Assembly: GCF_001640805.2 (NCBI RefSeq) | Contig: NC_066835.1 | Span: 22,842,853-22,906,852, forward strand | Direction of reading: 5' to 3' | DNA length: 64,000 bases | Origin: Lates calcarifer | Taxonomy: Eukaryota > Chordata > Actinopteri > Centropomidae | Part shown: positions 35,160-46,290 of the stretch, piece after piece | Layout of the letters: each line of letters opens with the position of its first letter | How positions within the stretch are numbered: the first letter of the stretch is position 1 | Program-made: the position numbers and the translations under genes | Notes under the pieces: model-generated | The model's input: the letters and a program-made list of their open reading frames with translations, nothing else | Told to the model about the DNA's origin: nothing | Databases searched by the model: none

Positions 35160-35599
35160 GTCTCCCCACGTCTCCATCATCACCTCCGTCTCCCAATGAG
35201 CTCGGGTCCATCGCTATAGCAACTGGTTGCCACGGGCGACGAGACACAGCCAGCGCCAGGCAGCATCCTCCTCATCCTCACAGTTGCTGTCGAAAAGGCA
35301 GAGAGCGAGGAGAGAGAGGGAGAGAAGGCGCGGCGCGAGCAGAGCAGCAGAGGAAGACGCTTTTATCTCGCCAAAATAAAACCAACAAAATAAAAAAGAG
35401 AAAACGAAACCTCCAACCAGACGTCTGGATTCTCCTGCCGACGAGTGTTTCTGCTTCCAGCAGGAAACCAGAGGATGAAAGGATGGTGACAACTTGTTCT
35501 TCCAGGAAAGTGTTGCTTCAGTGCTCGGCTGTGTCGGAGTGCAGGCGGTGACCCCACCGCCGAGACCGCCGCCGCCGCCGCCGTCACTGCTGCTGCAGG
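35160..35599 (+). other. Candidate non-coding exon, possibly 5' exon of ctxn3
   Basis: GC-rich, purine-rich sequence with a CCG array (about 35558-35585), ending in CTGCTGCAGG/GTGAGT, an excellent donor at 35600. Several ATGs inside open only frames that stop before the donor, so it is best read as 5' leader. It lies on the same strand as the cortexin coding exon 16.6 kb downstream, and cortexin genes usually have upstream non-coding exons. An X-box-like motif GTTGCCACGGGCGAC at 35226-35240 suggests that transcription may instead start here. The alternative left edge is the acceptor TCCTTCCATAG at 35159. Confidence 0.4.
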
Positions 35600-38500
35600 G
35601 TGAGTCCCAACTTCCCTTTAATTTAATTCCCAGATTTCACCCGAGTCGTGTCTGTCAGGCGTCCTGTGGGTCCAGACTGTTGGGGTTCAGGGTGGTGCAG
35701 GGAGGTGAGCTGTGTCGTAGACCTCTCTCTCTCTGTGACGGGCGTGCGATGGCGTCTCCAGCCGGTAAAACGCCACAATGGTTTCATGTTGTTTACTCTC
35801 TGCTCAGGGGGCAAAAACTGTCTTCATCACCCCAAGACGTTTCATCAGGAGGACTTTAATCCAGGCTCCTTCACAGGGAGGAAATAAAAACTCTGGATTT
35901 TAATTCTCAAAGATCTGAAATGTTTCCTCTGATCTGCTGAAGGCTGTAATGTCACTTAGATCATGTTTCTGTGTTTGATTTTAGCAAAAAACTGTCTGGA
36001 AAATCTGACGTTATGTAAAATTCATATGTGGATCTTCAAGGAAAAGGTTATTTTTTAAATTAATTCATCCATCCATCCATTCATCCACCCACTATCTGCT
36101 GTTTATCCAAGTCCAGGTCCTGTTTAATGATTAATTATTAATATTTTAGGAATTATTGCTGCTGAAATGTCAATAGATTTATACACCTCTCTCCTGGTTT
36201 TCATACTGATCGATGAAACAAGTAATTTCTACGTCGTCTTAAAAAGTCTTAAACCTGCAGAAACCCTGTTTTTTCCTGTTGGTGTTTCTCTGTGAGTGTT
36301 GGATGTTTACAGCCTGATAATCTGAATTCTTTTAGATTTAGTGTCATGAAAACAAAAAGCAACAGAATTTAGATTCAGGTGCAGCAGAGGTAGAAGGTCA
36401 GGAAAACTCTCGAGAGAAAAAAAAGAGAAGAAACAACAACCATTTTCTGAGGCGAGGTTTTGTAGCTGTGGTGATGGTGGTGGGAGGTTGTTCACTGAGG
36501 GTGGATCCATCACATCCCTCCTCACATATTCATACCTTCATGGATTCAGAATGTCGTCGTTCAAACGTTCATCAAACTTTGTTTCCTTCAGAAAAATAAC
36601 TTTCCAGTCGATTTGATCTCACAAACGTTTGGACATATCTGAGTGTGACAGGTGAAATGAAAACACATCGGTTTTATTATGCCTTTAGAACGGATGAAGC
36701 CTTTCAGATGAGAGGTGAAATGTTTTCAAGAAACCTAAAAGACGTCCAGTTGCCTTCAACTGGATTAAAACCAGTAAAAACACTGAATAAAGCAGCTTCG
36801 TGTTAAAAGGGTCTCAGCTGTGGGAGCAGTGGTTTGTTCAGCTCATTTCTCTGATAACTAGATAACTATCCAGGCGTCCGATGACTAAAACCCTTCACCT
36901 GGTTAAAGGTTGTTAAAGGACAGTGATGTGACTTGAAACAGATAGAAGGTCGTCGACTGGAAACAGACTCGCAGAAAACTCAGTATAGGGTTCATAAACA
37001 GAGATTAACTGCTTTATTGATTATTCGTTTAATGACGAGCTGCTTTTTGTGTTTAAAGTAGAGTCAGACCATCGGCTGCAGGACTCTTTGTTCTTCATGA
37101 CTCTTTGTGGCTGCAGAACAAACCTGCGACCAATCAGACGCCTCCTGATGACGGAGACGAATCTAAACATGTAAAATGAGTTTCTGCATTAGCCCTTTGT
37201 TCAAAGTTAGAACCACGACAGCCACACTAATGGAAAATACTGCTGAGATATTGGAAGAAAAAAACATATACAGGTAAAATGACAGAGAGATAAAGGATGT
37301 TTTCTCTCTGCAGGAGAAAAGTTTTGAGCTTAAACCCAGAATGAATCAGCATCTTCTTTTATCTGACTGTGTTTCCTGAAACAGAACAGAGATCATCCGC
37401 CCTGTCGGGACGTCAGGGTCAGTCAGGATGAGAGGAGGAAACTCCTCCTGTCACACGTTCGAACAGACGACGACATGGAAATGTTTTTTACACCATCAGA
37501 GGTGAAAGTGTTAAAACACAACGACAGCAAACAGGAGGCGAGGCCGCCGCCACGCCACCGCTACGCCGCTAAATCTGTCGACACGTTTAATCCAAAACTG
37601 TCCCGGGGCGGACTGCACGCGCTCAGTGCGAAGAAAAGAAAGAGGAGCTGTCAGAGTATTTATATACTGACCTGTTTTAACTTCATTTATATTTAGATTC
37701 CTCATAAACTGATCTGTGAGAGTCCAAATTTAATTAGAGACAGAAATAACCTGAGAGACAGAGATGATGAAGAGACGGACGGAAACAACTGGAAACACAA
37801 GAGACAGACAAAAAGAGACATAAAGGAAGGTTAGAGACAGGAAACGAGCAGAAAAAGGCAACAGAGACACAAAACTAGAAAACCAATGAAATGCAAAACA
37901 ATAAAAGAGAGAAAATGACCACAGAGGGAGATGAAGCAGCAGAATGGACGACAGATTGAATCGGCTCAGGAGCCAAAAAGACATTTTTAACACGAGATAA
38001 TCAGAACAAACCGAAAATAGAACAGAAAAATAAAACAGGAGGAAGTGTGGAGGAGAGGCGGCGACAGTCCAACACTTCCTGGCCTCAGAGCGACAGGGAG
38101 ATAAATAATTACAGCAGAGAAATAAAGTGAGATGAAGAGAAACAAGTCAAACATCAGACCTACAGTAACAAAATATAAAATCTGTTAACGAGCCTTTTAA
38201 TCAAACCACATCAATTCAAATCAGTGGTTTTCAAATGAAAGTTCTTCAGCTCTGAATTCAAATTTGAGCGTTAAGTTTTCAGCAGTAATTAAACTTCAGA
38301 CTATAACGACTTTCCCTCTGCTTCACAAACGTCTGAATGATTTAAATAAAAACATCAGAGAAAACAACGCGATGAGTTTGAATTTAGACTAAAAAAGTAA
38401 AGAGAGAATAAAACTGAAAAATGCTCTGAAAAACATTAAAACACATATTAAATGCAGGTAATAAGGGCTGCGGATACACATGTACTGAGGATGAACAGCA

Positions 38501-39400
38501 GTTTTCAGATGGAGGGGTGAGGAGGGGGGAGACTGTGAGGTGAAGCTCTTTGCACCCGATCACAGATTTGTGTTAAAAATCACACTCGTCCTCCTCAGCG
38601 TCATAACGACATGAAACACATTTATCACATTCAGTGTGGATATCATTATCACTGATGTGCACACACCTGTAAATCTGATGCTTCGTATCAGTGCAGAACT
38701 CCATTCAGAATCCTCCTGATTTTAACTTTCCTTCAGTGTCACAGTAAATCAGTGAGAGTTGTCTGAACGTCCACGATTCGCAGCAGCTGCTAACGGCTGC
38801 TAACGGCTGCTAACGGCTGCTTTTAATGAAGCTTTTCATTTTTCCAGCCTTTGAAAATCCTCGTCTCTGTGTTTGTACGTGGCCGACTTCTGGTCTTAAA
38901 GGCCCTTTTCAGCTCCAGGCTTTTAAACGTCCCTCAGAAAGTGTCTCGGGGGCGTCACACCCTCTGCAGCCGTGTTCACAGACACTGACGTGACAGAGGT
39001 TTTGTTCAGTATTAGAGAAACAGTCAGGCAGCTGTGACCAACACATCTGGATCTCACAGCTCAAACAGCTCGGCTGCAGCAGGAAACCTAAAAACACAGC
39101 ATCTCTCTCTCTCTGTTTGTCCTGTGGTCAGTGATAGTCTCTCGCCCGTCAGTGTCCAGCAGCCTACCTGCTGAGATGACTTATTGACAAGCTGTCAGGC
39201 ATCGCCGTGGCAACAATCACTTTCCCTCGTTAGCGGCTGTGTTGTTGTTGTACAGACAGTCGGGTTCGGATCGATGTGGCCGCTGCTCGCTCGCACATTA
39301 TCAACCTGGTTTACATTTAGACCCAAAACACACAAACACACCAGGAAGGAAACACTACAGGAGGACGTTTGTTCTTATAGAAACATCTCTATATCTCTCT
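35600..39400. other. Non-coding stretch, no gene seen
   Basis: If the ctxn3 exon model holds, this is the start of a long intron. It contains a CCAT-type patch at about 36068-36095 next to ATCTGCTGTTTATCCAAGTC (a typical scrap of a teleost LINE-associated repeat), an AGAGACA-rich degenerate stretch at 37735-37930, and three copies of GCTAACGGCT at about 38789-38820. No coding signal was seen. Confidence 0.45.
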
Positions 39401-39539
39401 ATACCAGACTCCATTGACAAAAACAGGGATTTAACCAGGAGCTGCTGGAATACCACTGCCTCCATCTGTTAGTGTGTCTGTGTTACTGTGACTCTCAGTG
39501 GTGGAAGAAGTAATCAGATACTTTACTGAAGTAAAAGTA

Positions 39540-39545
<6 letters not shown>
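39384..39545 (+). mobile_element. Palindromic MITE family B, left part interrupted by a CA array
   Basis: Starts with the outer end ACATCTCTATATCTCTCTAT, then ACCAGACTCCATTGACAAAA, and runs through to AAGTAAAAGTACCACACA. At this point the element's own ACCACACAA becomes a (CA) array of about 44 bp (39538-39581). The missing right half appears about 600 bp later at 40193-40268. Confidence 0.75.
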
Positions 39546-39584
<39 letters not shown>

Positions 39585-39646
39585 CATCTGTCAACAGATT
39601 GTAGCTCAGTGCCGCTCGTCCACCTCCCTGCAGAGAGAGGGAGGAG

Positions 39647-39677
<31 letters not shown>

Positions 39678-39751
39678 GAAATCATCATCATCATCATCAT
39701 CATCAGTTACATAACGATCACCATTACCCTGTTGTTACTGTCAACATAATT

Positions 39752-39796
<45 letters not shown>

Positions 39797-39903
39797 GCCG
39801 TCCAGCCGACGCCCGGTGACTCATGTCAGACTGACAGCAGCGCTGATCAATTACAGCCAGAGATCAGAAGACATGACCACAGATCAATAACCATTACTAA
39901 CTG

Positions 39904-39944
<41 letters not shown>
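39538..39944. repeat. Cluster of dinucleotide arrays
   Basis: CA at 39538-39581, then GT at 39649-39674, 39754-39795 and 39906-39944, with a short ATC array near 39682-39703. This is the densest microsatellite cluster in the window. Confidence 0.95.
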
Positions 39945-39946
<2 letters not shown>

Positions 39947-40192
39947 CAGATGTAGAAGCAGTTTAAAGTGTGGTCGTGTATAAACTTTGTCTTTTTATTT
40001 CTTCTAATTAAACTAGGAAACTTCCGTGTGCAGCATCAGGAGGAGAAACTTTAAACTGAGCAGAGGAGCTCGCTGCTTTAACTCAGGGAGAATCTGTAAC
40101 CTCCAGTGTTTGAGTTGATGCCGATGATCAGAGGCAAAAAGAAACTCACCTTAACACCGTTAGTCTGCACTTCAGCTGAGAGTCAGAGTCAC

Positions 40193-40268
40193 AGATGGAG
40201 GCGGTGGTGTTCCAGCAGCTCCTGTGTTCTGCTCACTAAAATCACTGTTTTTGCCAATGGAGTCTGGT
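40193..40268 (+). mobile_element. Palindromic MITE family B, right half
   Basis: ACAGATGGAGGCGGTGGTG, TTCCAGCAGCTCCTGTGTTC, TGCTCACTAAAATCACTG and CAATGGAGTCTGGTA form the right half of the palindrome. With 39384-39545 it may be one element split by later insertion or microsatellite growth. Confidence 0.7.
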
Positions 40269-40368
40269 ACTGATATAAAGTGAGGTTTCTGGAAACAATA
40301 ACACTTAGCAACACTTTACTTTAAGTCCAAATATTTGGCATTTATAATCACTTTATAAAGATGATAAG

Positions 40369-40510
40369 ATCTAGAAACATCTCTATATATCACGACTCCA
40401 TTGACAAAAACAGGGATTTTACTGGGAGCTGCTGGAATACCACACACACACTAACAGATGGAGGCAGTGATATTCCAGCAGCTCCCAGTAAAATCTGTTT
40501 TTCTCAGTGG
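40369..40510. mobile_element. Palindromic MITE family B, compact hairpin copy
   Basis: After the outer end (AAACATCTCTATATATCAC) and CTCCATTGACAAAAACAGGG, the arms at 40416-40439 and 40471-40494 are exact 24-bp reverse complements around a 31-nt loop containing CACACACACACTAACAGATG. This is the cleanest hairpin of the family. Confidence 0.85.
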
Positions 40511-40595
40511 TTCTCAGTGGTGATTTTTTTCAGTTTGTTTCCTGTTTTTAAAATAGTAAAATACAAACATGGCTGCACTCATCTGTAGTATTCCA

Positions 40596-40596
<1 letters not shown>

Positions 40597-40639
<43 letters not shown>
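40597..40639. repeat. (CA)n microsatellite
   Basis: Pure CA array of about 43 bp. Confidence 0.95.
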
Positions 40640-40641
<2 letters not shown>

Positions 40642-41968
40642 AGAGTGTTTAGTTTGTCAGAAGCAGACAAATCCGACTTTTCCCGACGGAGACGAACAAA
40701 GTTGTCGACTCCCACAGAGTCTGCTGACAAATCACAGCCACACACTCTGCTAATCCACACACACACACTGCACATCACAGTGTTTGATATGCTAATGAGG
40801 CCGTGACATCATCAGGTGATTTGTGTTGAAACACAGAGCAGCCAAACGAGGCTTCACTGGAACTAATGAGTGTGAATGTTTCTGTGCGTGGTGTGGAAAC
40901 TCTCAGCATCTGTAAAACCAGCAGGTGGATGAGACGAGTGTTCAGCATCAAAGAACCAACTGAAAGGTTTAACATCACAGCTTTAGTGTCATGTTCAGCA
41001 CGTCAGCGAGCTAAATGTTCACTCTGCTGTTTTTACTGGTTCGTTGTGGCTGAACTCAGCTCCTGTTATAGCATCTTGTACCGGTTGTAGCATGCTAGCT
41101 AGCTAGCAATATACGGATGTTTCCGAGTGGTGATTAATGAGGTTGAAGGAGATGAGTTAAACAGCTGTTGTTATAGTGTATGTCTCATTATTAGCAGACA
41201 AACTGAAAACAGCTGAGCTTTAAACGAATGAACGGAGCTGTGTTGGTGGGTGGGGTGTCGTTTCAGGTACAGGTGAGGAACTGAACCGAAACTCAAGATG
41301 TTTGACGACCTTTAGTCCTGCTCTCTCTGCACCTGAGTGTTCGACCTTTCAGATGTTTGTTGGTTGGTTTTTGGTAAAATTAGACTATTGGTGAAGCTGC
41401 CCTGCCTAGCTTAGCTAATGTCCAGTTGTCATGATGAAACCGCTTTTATCTGCTAGCTAAACTGTAACATTACATATGATGGAGAATAGATGTCGCTGGT
41501 GATGGGACGATTTACGATTTTATCACCCATCACGATAAAAAACACAATAAGTTGATCGCGGACGTTTTTCTAAACGTTTGTTACATTATGATGCTGATTT
41601 GGTCACCAGTGAATTAAGCTAACGTTAGCCAGGTAATGTTAGCTACGTAGCTAAATAGTTAAAAGCTCCACTGTCTCGGAGCAGAGCAGAGCTAACATTA
41701 ACTGTAACTTTAATGTGACCACAGCCCATAAGGAACAGTTCAAATCATTCCAAGAGTTTAAAGCAGATTTTCATATTGTCCGATGGGTGGAGTTAACTGA
41801 TTTGAATACTTAAATAAAACATACAGAATAATGCGGTAACATCTGCAGCTGAGGCAGTGAAACTTAGCGTAGCCTGATGTAGAGCTGCGTCGTCCATCTC
41901 AGACGTTCAGGTGTTTGGACACCATGAGGCACAGAAGGAGGTTTACCTTCAGTCCTACACCTGCTGCA

Positions 41969-42179
41969 GTGTGTGTGTGTGTGTGTGTGTGTGTTGTTGT
42001 TGTTTCAGCCTCCAGTCAGAGGGTTGTTGTTATTCTAAGCTGCAGTGTCACACACACACTGAGGAGGATGTATGTACATATTCTAACATCCAGACGTGTG
42101 TGAAGTGACAGATTTCACACTAACGCAGAACAAACACACACAGAAATACACACTACACACACACACACACACACACACA
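41969..42179. repeat. Opposed (GT)n and (CA)n arrays
   Basis: GT array 41969-41995 followed by a CA array at 42154-42179, about 160 bp apart. Confidence 0.9.
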
Positions 42180-42445
42180 GATCCAGGAACAGTGTGTACA
42201 TTCAATATTTATCCCAAATCCTGTTTTATAACCTGAAACACTGAAACACTCAGGGGTGGAGGTCTTCACAGGTTCACTCTCTTCCTGGATATTTTTAATA
42301 ATCTTTAATTTGAAAGCCTGATATTCAGTGTTTCTGTAGTCCAACCTGAAGTTAGCATCAGCCTGGTTCCTCCACAGAAAATAAACTGTGACGTTTCTGA
42401 TCCTTCCAGGTTTAGGTCTTCAGTCTTTAGTCTTTAGTCCTCAGT

Positions 42446-42537
42446 CTTTCTTCTTAGAAAGTTAGTGAGAGTTTGAAAGAGCGTGAGTAGAAACACAACG
42501 AGGCTGTAAAGGTGGACTGGTGAGTAGATGGGTTTTC
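42446..42537 (-). repeat. Duplicated segment C, inverted partial copy
   Basis: Reverse complement of about 13569-13650, sharing for example CTACTCACCAGTCCACCTTT and GCTCTTTCAAACTCTCACTA when read on the minus strand. It ends 22 bp before duplicated segment D copy 2, so two repeat units meet here. Confidence 0.85.
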
Positions 42538-42559
42538 ATGTTAACGTCCCCGACAACCT

Positions 42560-42796
42560 CTGTAGTCTCATTTAGACACTCGTTAGCAACCGCCTTTTTT
42601 AAGACACGTAAAAGCTTCAAACATCAGGAGTGGGGGATTTACTGACCCATTTTATGTTGGAGAATAAAACCTGAAAATGTCTTGAGCTTGTGTTAAAACC
42701 ACAGACCTTATTTCAGACATTTAACCAGAAACACACTGACTTTGGGACGAGGGAACAGGAAGTGCTAACATGCTAACATGCTAACTGACTTCCTGG
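42560..42796 (+). repeat. Duplicated segment D, copy 2
   Basis: Near-identical partner of 34646-34870, with single-base changes (for example CTTCAAACATC instead of CTTCAGACATC) and an extra stretch TTTGGGACGAGGG near the right end. Confidence 0.85.
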
Positions 42797-43013
42797 CTGT
42801 GAGAAGTGGTTCTAAACTCTGAAAAACAAGCCTTTGAGCTGATATTAAATTGGTCTGGAATAAATCTTATAGAGAAATTCTGGCATTATTCAGACTTTGA
42901 TATTTCACAGGTTAAACTGGAATAATGAGTTAAAACCTTCGTATTGTTTCATCAGTTCCACTCTGTGGGTTTTCACATAAAGACGACAGTTGAATGTCAT
43001 GTTTAGCTGAAAC

Positions 43014-43018
<5 letters not shown>

Positions 43019-43057
<39 letters not shown>

Positions 43058-43195
43058 TGAGCAGTAAAATGAATAAAACACCATCATCTCTCTGCTGTCA
43101 AATCCAAACTGGAGACTCTGTGGAACTACATCATCTCCTAATTGAATTCTGTCTTGCATGAAAGCAGGACACACACACACACACACACACGCACG

Positions 43196-43234
<39 letters not shown>
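43019..43234. repeat. Opposed (GT)n and (CA)n arrays
   Basis: GT 43019-43056 and a CA array of about 66 bp at 43169-43234, the latter interrupted by GCACGCACGC. The 112-bp spacer between them could be a hairpin loop. Confidence 0.95.
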
Positions 43235-43236
<2 letters not shown>

Positions 43237-43612
43237 CTCCCCGTTGTGTGAAGACAGCAGAGCAGTAAATTGACGGCATGAATAATCCAGAGTTTTTCTT
43301 CATTGTTCTTCCTCCTGCTGAATTACAGCTCAGTTTCCTGCAAAATGAAAAATCAAACGGCTTCGAACTGAGAAACCAGAGACAGGAAACGCTGACGACA
43401 GGTTTGTTTAAAGGACGGAGCGACGTCAGTCAGACATTAAACGTTAACCTTTAACACCTTTATCAGCAGCTGTTACAGTTCCCAGGTTTCCTTTCTCAGA
43501 TTTTTTGGGATCATCTTTCCAAATCTTCTTTGTCCAGATGCTCGACTTTCTCCACATCTTGTTAGCGTAGCTGTAACGTGGAAACCTGTCACATGACGTG
43601 TAGCATAAAGCT

Positions 43613-43870
43613 GTCCATCCATCCATCCATCCATTCATCCATTCATCCATCCATCCATCCATTCATCCATCCATCCATCCATTCATTTTCTTCCATTTAT
43701 CTGGGGTCAGATCGCAACGTTTTCCAGCTCCTCCTGGAGGATCCTGAGCTGTTCCCAGCTCAGATTAGATATGTGAACCTTCCAGAGTTCTGGGTCTACC
43801 CTGGAAAACCTCCAAAGGAGGGAGTCCAGGAGGATCCGAACCAGATGCCTGAACCACCTCAACTGTCTGA
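43613..43870 (+). repeat. (CCAT)n array plus LINE-associated repeat fragment
   Basis: A CCAT/TTCAT tetranucleotide array (about 43613-43688) runs into TTTTCTTCCATTTATCTGGG and GTCAGATCGCAACG, then CTCCTGGAGGATCCTGAGCT and GTCCAGGAGGATCCGAACCA. This order matches a very common teleost retroelement-associated repeat in which a CATCCAT array adjoins TTATCCGGGGTCGGGTCGC. The open frame across it is incidental. Confidence 0.65.
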
Positions 43871-45099
43871 TATGGAACTTCACCTCTCTGGCATAAAGCT
43901 ATCATGATTAAATGAATCATAACTAATGATGCAGGATGAATGATGGAGGATTACTGTTTCTTATTACATTGGATGTTTGGGATTTCAGTGATGACGTAGA
44001 TTGAAGCAGTCGAATGCCGATTGGTCACTTTGAAGCGTTCAGGTTGGTCCTCGCTGCAGGTGTCATGATGAAAGATCAGAAATTAAGCAGCAGGAAAAAG
44101 AAGGTGGTAGCGCCTCCCAGAGGCTGAGGACAGGTCCATTCTGTTTGTTGTACAGTAATTCAGGTGATGTTGTTTCTCTGTTGTGAGACGTTCGCTGCAG
44201 TTTTTAGACTCGTCAGTCGTCCTGTGTTATGTTTCCTTTAAGTCACGGTGTTGTAAACAGTAAATGCAGCAGACAGGGCTGGTGTCGGTGTAGAAACCTG
44301 GGCTGAGTGAGACCACACTGACTGTATCTGCAGAGCCCTGATGTGATGAATAATCCAGATGTGTGTGTGATGAGTGTTTGGCCTCCAGCTGGCAGACTCC
44401 TCAGGCTGAAACTCTGAGATCTGCAGGTTTATCCAGGTTCATGTTTAGTCATCCACAGAGACCTGCGTGAGGGAGCCACAGAAACACAGCTGGAAAAGGT
44501 CCTTGTAAGACCTGGAAAAACCTTAATAAGTGTCTCTGAAGGAGGTTTGATTATTCCAGGTAAATTTACCTGTTGTCACTCGGTCAGCCTAAACCAAACG
44601 TGTCTATTCTTTGTCCTGAATCTGCATCGACTACAGAACTGGGTCTGACCCAGACTCTGCAGGATTTAGAGGCCCCTGTTGGCTGCTTCTGCTTCAGGCT
44701 CTCAGTGTTAAGTGCTGTCAATTTTTTCCTGTTCTGGGTTTTAATCTGGTATTTGTGGGTAAAAAACGCCAGAAGAAATGATTAATAATTTAGTCAAATA
44801 TCTGTTAAGAAACAAGAAAAAGCTGCTCTGCTGTTAAATGAATAAAAAGTGGCCTCGGAAAGTTTGGGAAATGAGAAACATGTGGACACAGATTCAAATA
44901 ATACAGCTGCTTATCTGAGGAATGAAAGACGGATGAAGTGACGGATGATAAATCACATCTACACCATCAATTCTCCAAAGAAAACTGGCATTTAAATAAT
45001 GACTGAGGGGATGAAATAACCTCTACCAGGGCTCCCCTGCTAACGTCAGAAGAAATTCTCATATTTTTGTGAAATATGATGATTTAATGTTTCATAAAC

Positions 45100-45182
45100 T
45101 TCACTATATATCACTATACCAGACTCCATTGACAAAAACAGGGATTTAACCAGGAGCTGGTAGAGATATATAGAGATGTTTC
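45100..45182. mobile_element. Palindromic MITE family B, internally deleted
   Basis: Left end ATATATCACTATACCAGACT and CCATTGACAAAAACAGGG is followed within 20 bp by the outer right end GTAGAGATATATAGAGATGT, so almost the whole internal part is lost. The outer ends show that the full family extends about 20 bp beyond ACCAGACTCC on each side. Confidence 0.75.
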
Positions 45183-46110
45183 TGGATCTTCCTCTTTAAT
45201 AAAAAGCTCTGTCTCTGTAGGAATCCTCTCATTGTGTTGTCAGACATTTACACACAGAAACAGGTTGTGGTTTTATGTGTCCGACCGTTTCCTCTGATGT
45301 TAACAAACTGAAAACAACATTAAGATTCAGACGACAATCGAAGTGAGAATCAGAGTGAACACACAGCTGCAGAAGATCATCAGTGACTGAGCAGTGAGCA
45401 GGTAGAAAACATAATAATGTCAATAAATCCAGATGTCAGAGTCACGTCCCATCTCACACAACAACGATTCATCATCTTTATCGTCTCGTTACGATCTGCC
45501 GCCGCAGATGTTTGTCAGAAAATTGTCTTTAAAAAATAACATGAACTCAGCTGCTCTCTCAGGGATTCTCACTCCCAACCTGGATGCCTTGCTCATTGAA
45601 TCAAACGTTTACCTGCAGAGAGTAAACAGAGAGTCAGAGTGAGGCTGTGTAGCCCGGAGCAGTATTGAAGGTGTTGGAGGCCGGTTGGTTTGGTCTGAGG
45701 ATCAGAATCAGGCTGCTGCTGTTTGCATGTGAATCAGCTGCTGCGGCAGGTTGAAGTCTCTGCTGCAGAGTCTCTGCTTCCTGCTAGAGACACAACAACT
45801 TTTCGTGCTGTAGCAAAGACTCACAACACGTTACAACGAATCAGAGTCGCAGCCTCAGCCTGATGTTACAGATGGAGTGAGTCTGAGGAGACGTCCACAC
45901 TGTTTTCATTTTGAAACAATTTATGTCCAGACAAGTGTTTGAGCTTCATATCAGAAATAATCTCCATCCAGACACACACCTGAAAAGACAGATCATGTGA
46001 CTGTGTACACTGGGCAGGTGCATGTCAGTGTAAACAGGAAGTAGACTGTTTACTCTGCAGTCGGTTGCTTATCAGTTGCAGAGGAGGAAACAGCTGCAGT
46101 TGATAAGTTA

Positions 46111-46290
46111 CAGTTTTTAAACAAAACAAAGTTTGACTCCACCAGGTGCTAACACTAGCGTTTCTTGCTCTGAGCCACATCTTCACGTTTCAGTTGTCAG
46201 TCCTTTTCTGTGCTGCCCAGCTGAGGCGAATAAAGCTGGTCTTAGCCAGCTATCTTCACCCAGCTAAGGTGAAAATAGACAACCATATCT
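46111..46290 (+). repeat. Repeat family E, copy 1
   Basis: Pairs with 54745-54930 through AACAAAGTTTGACTCCA, CAGTTGTCAGTCCTTTTCTG, TGTGCTGCCC, AAAGCTGGTCTTAGCCAGCT and CCCAGCTAAGGTGAAAATAG. Divergence is moderate. The class is unknown. Confidence 0.7.

Noticed and set aside
42905..43303. 132-codon minus-strand frame
   Set aside because: Mostly translated CA/GT arrays (VCVC and HTHT runs).
43578..43907. 109-codon frame with proline-rich second half
   Set aside because: It consists of a CCAT array and a well-known type of LINE-associated repeat.
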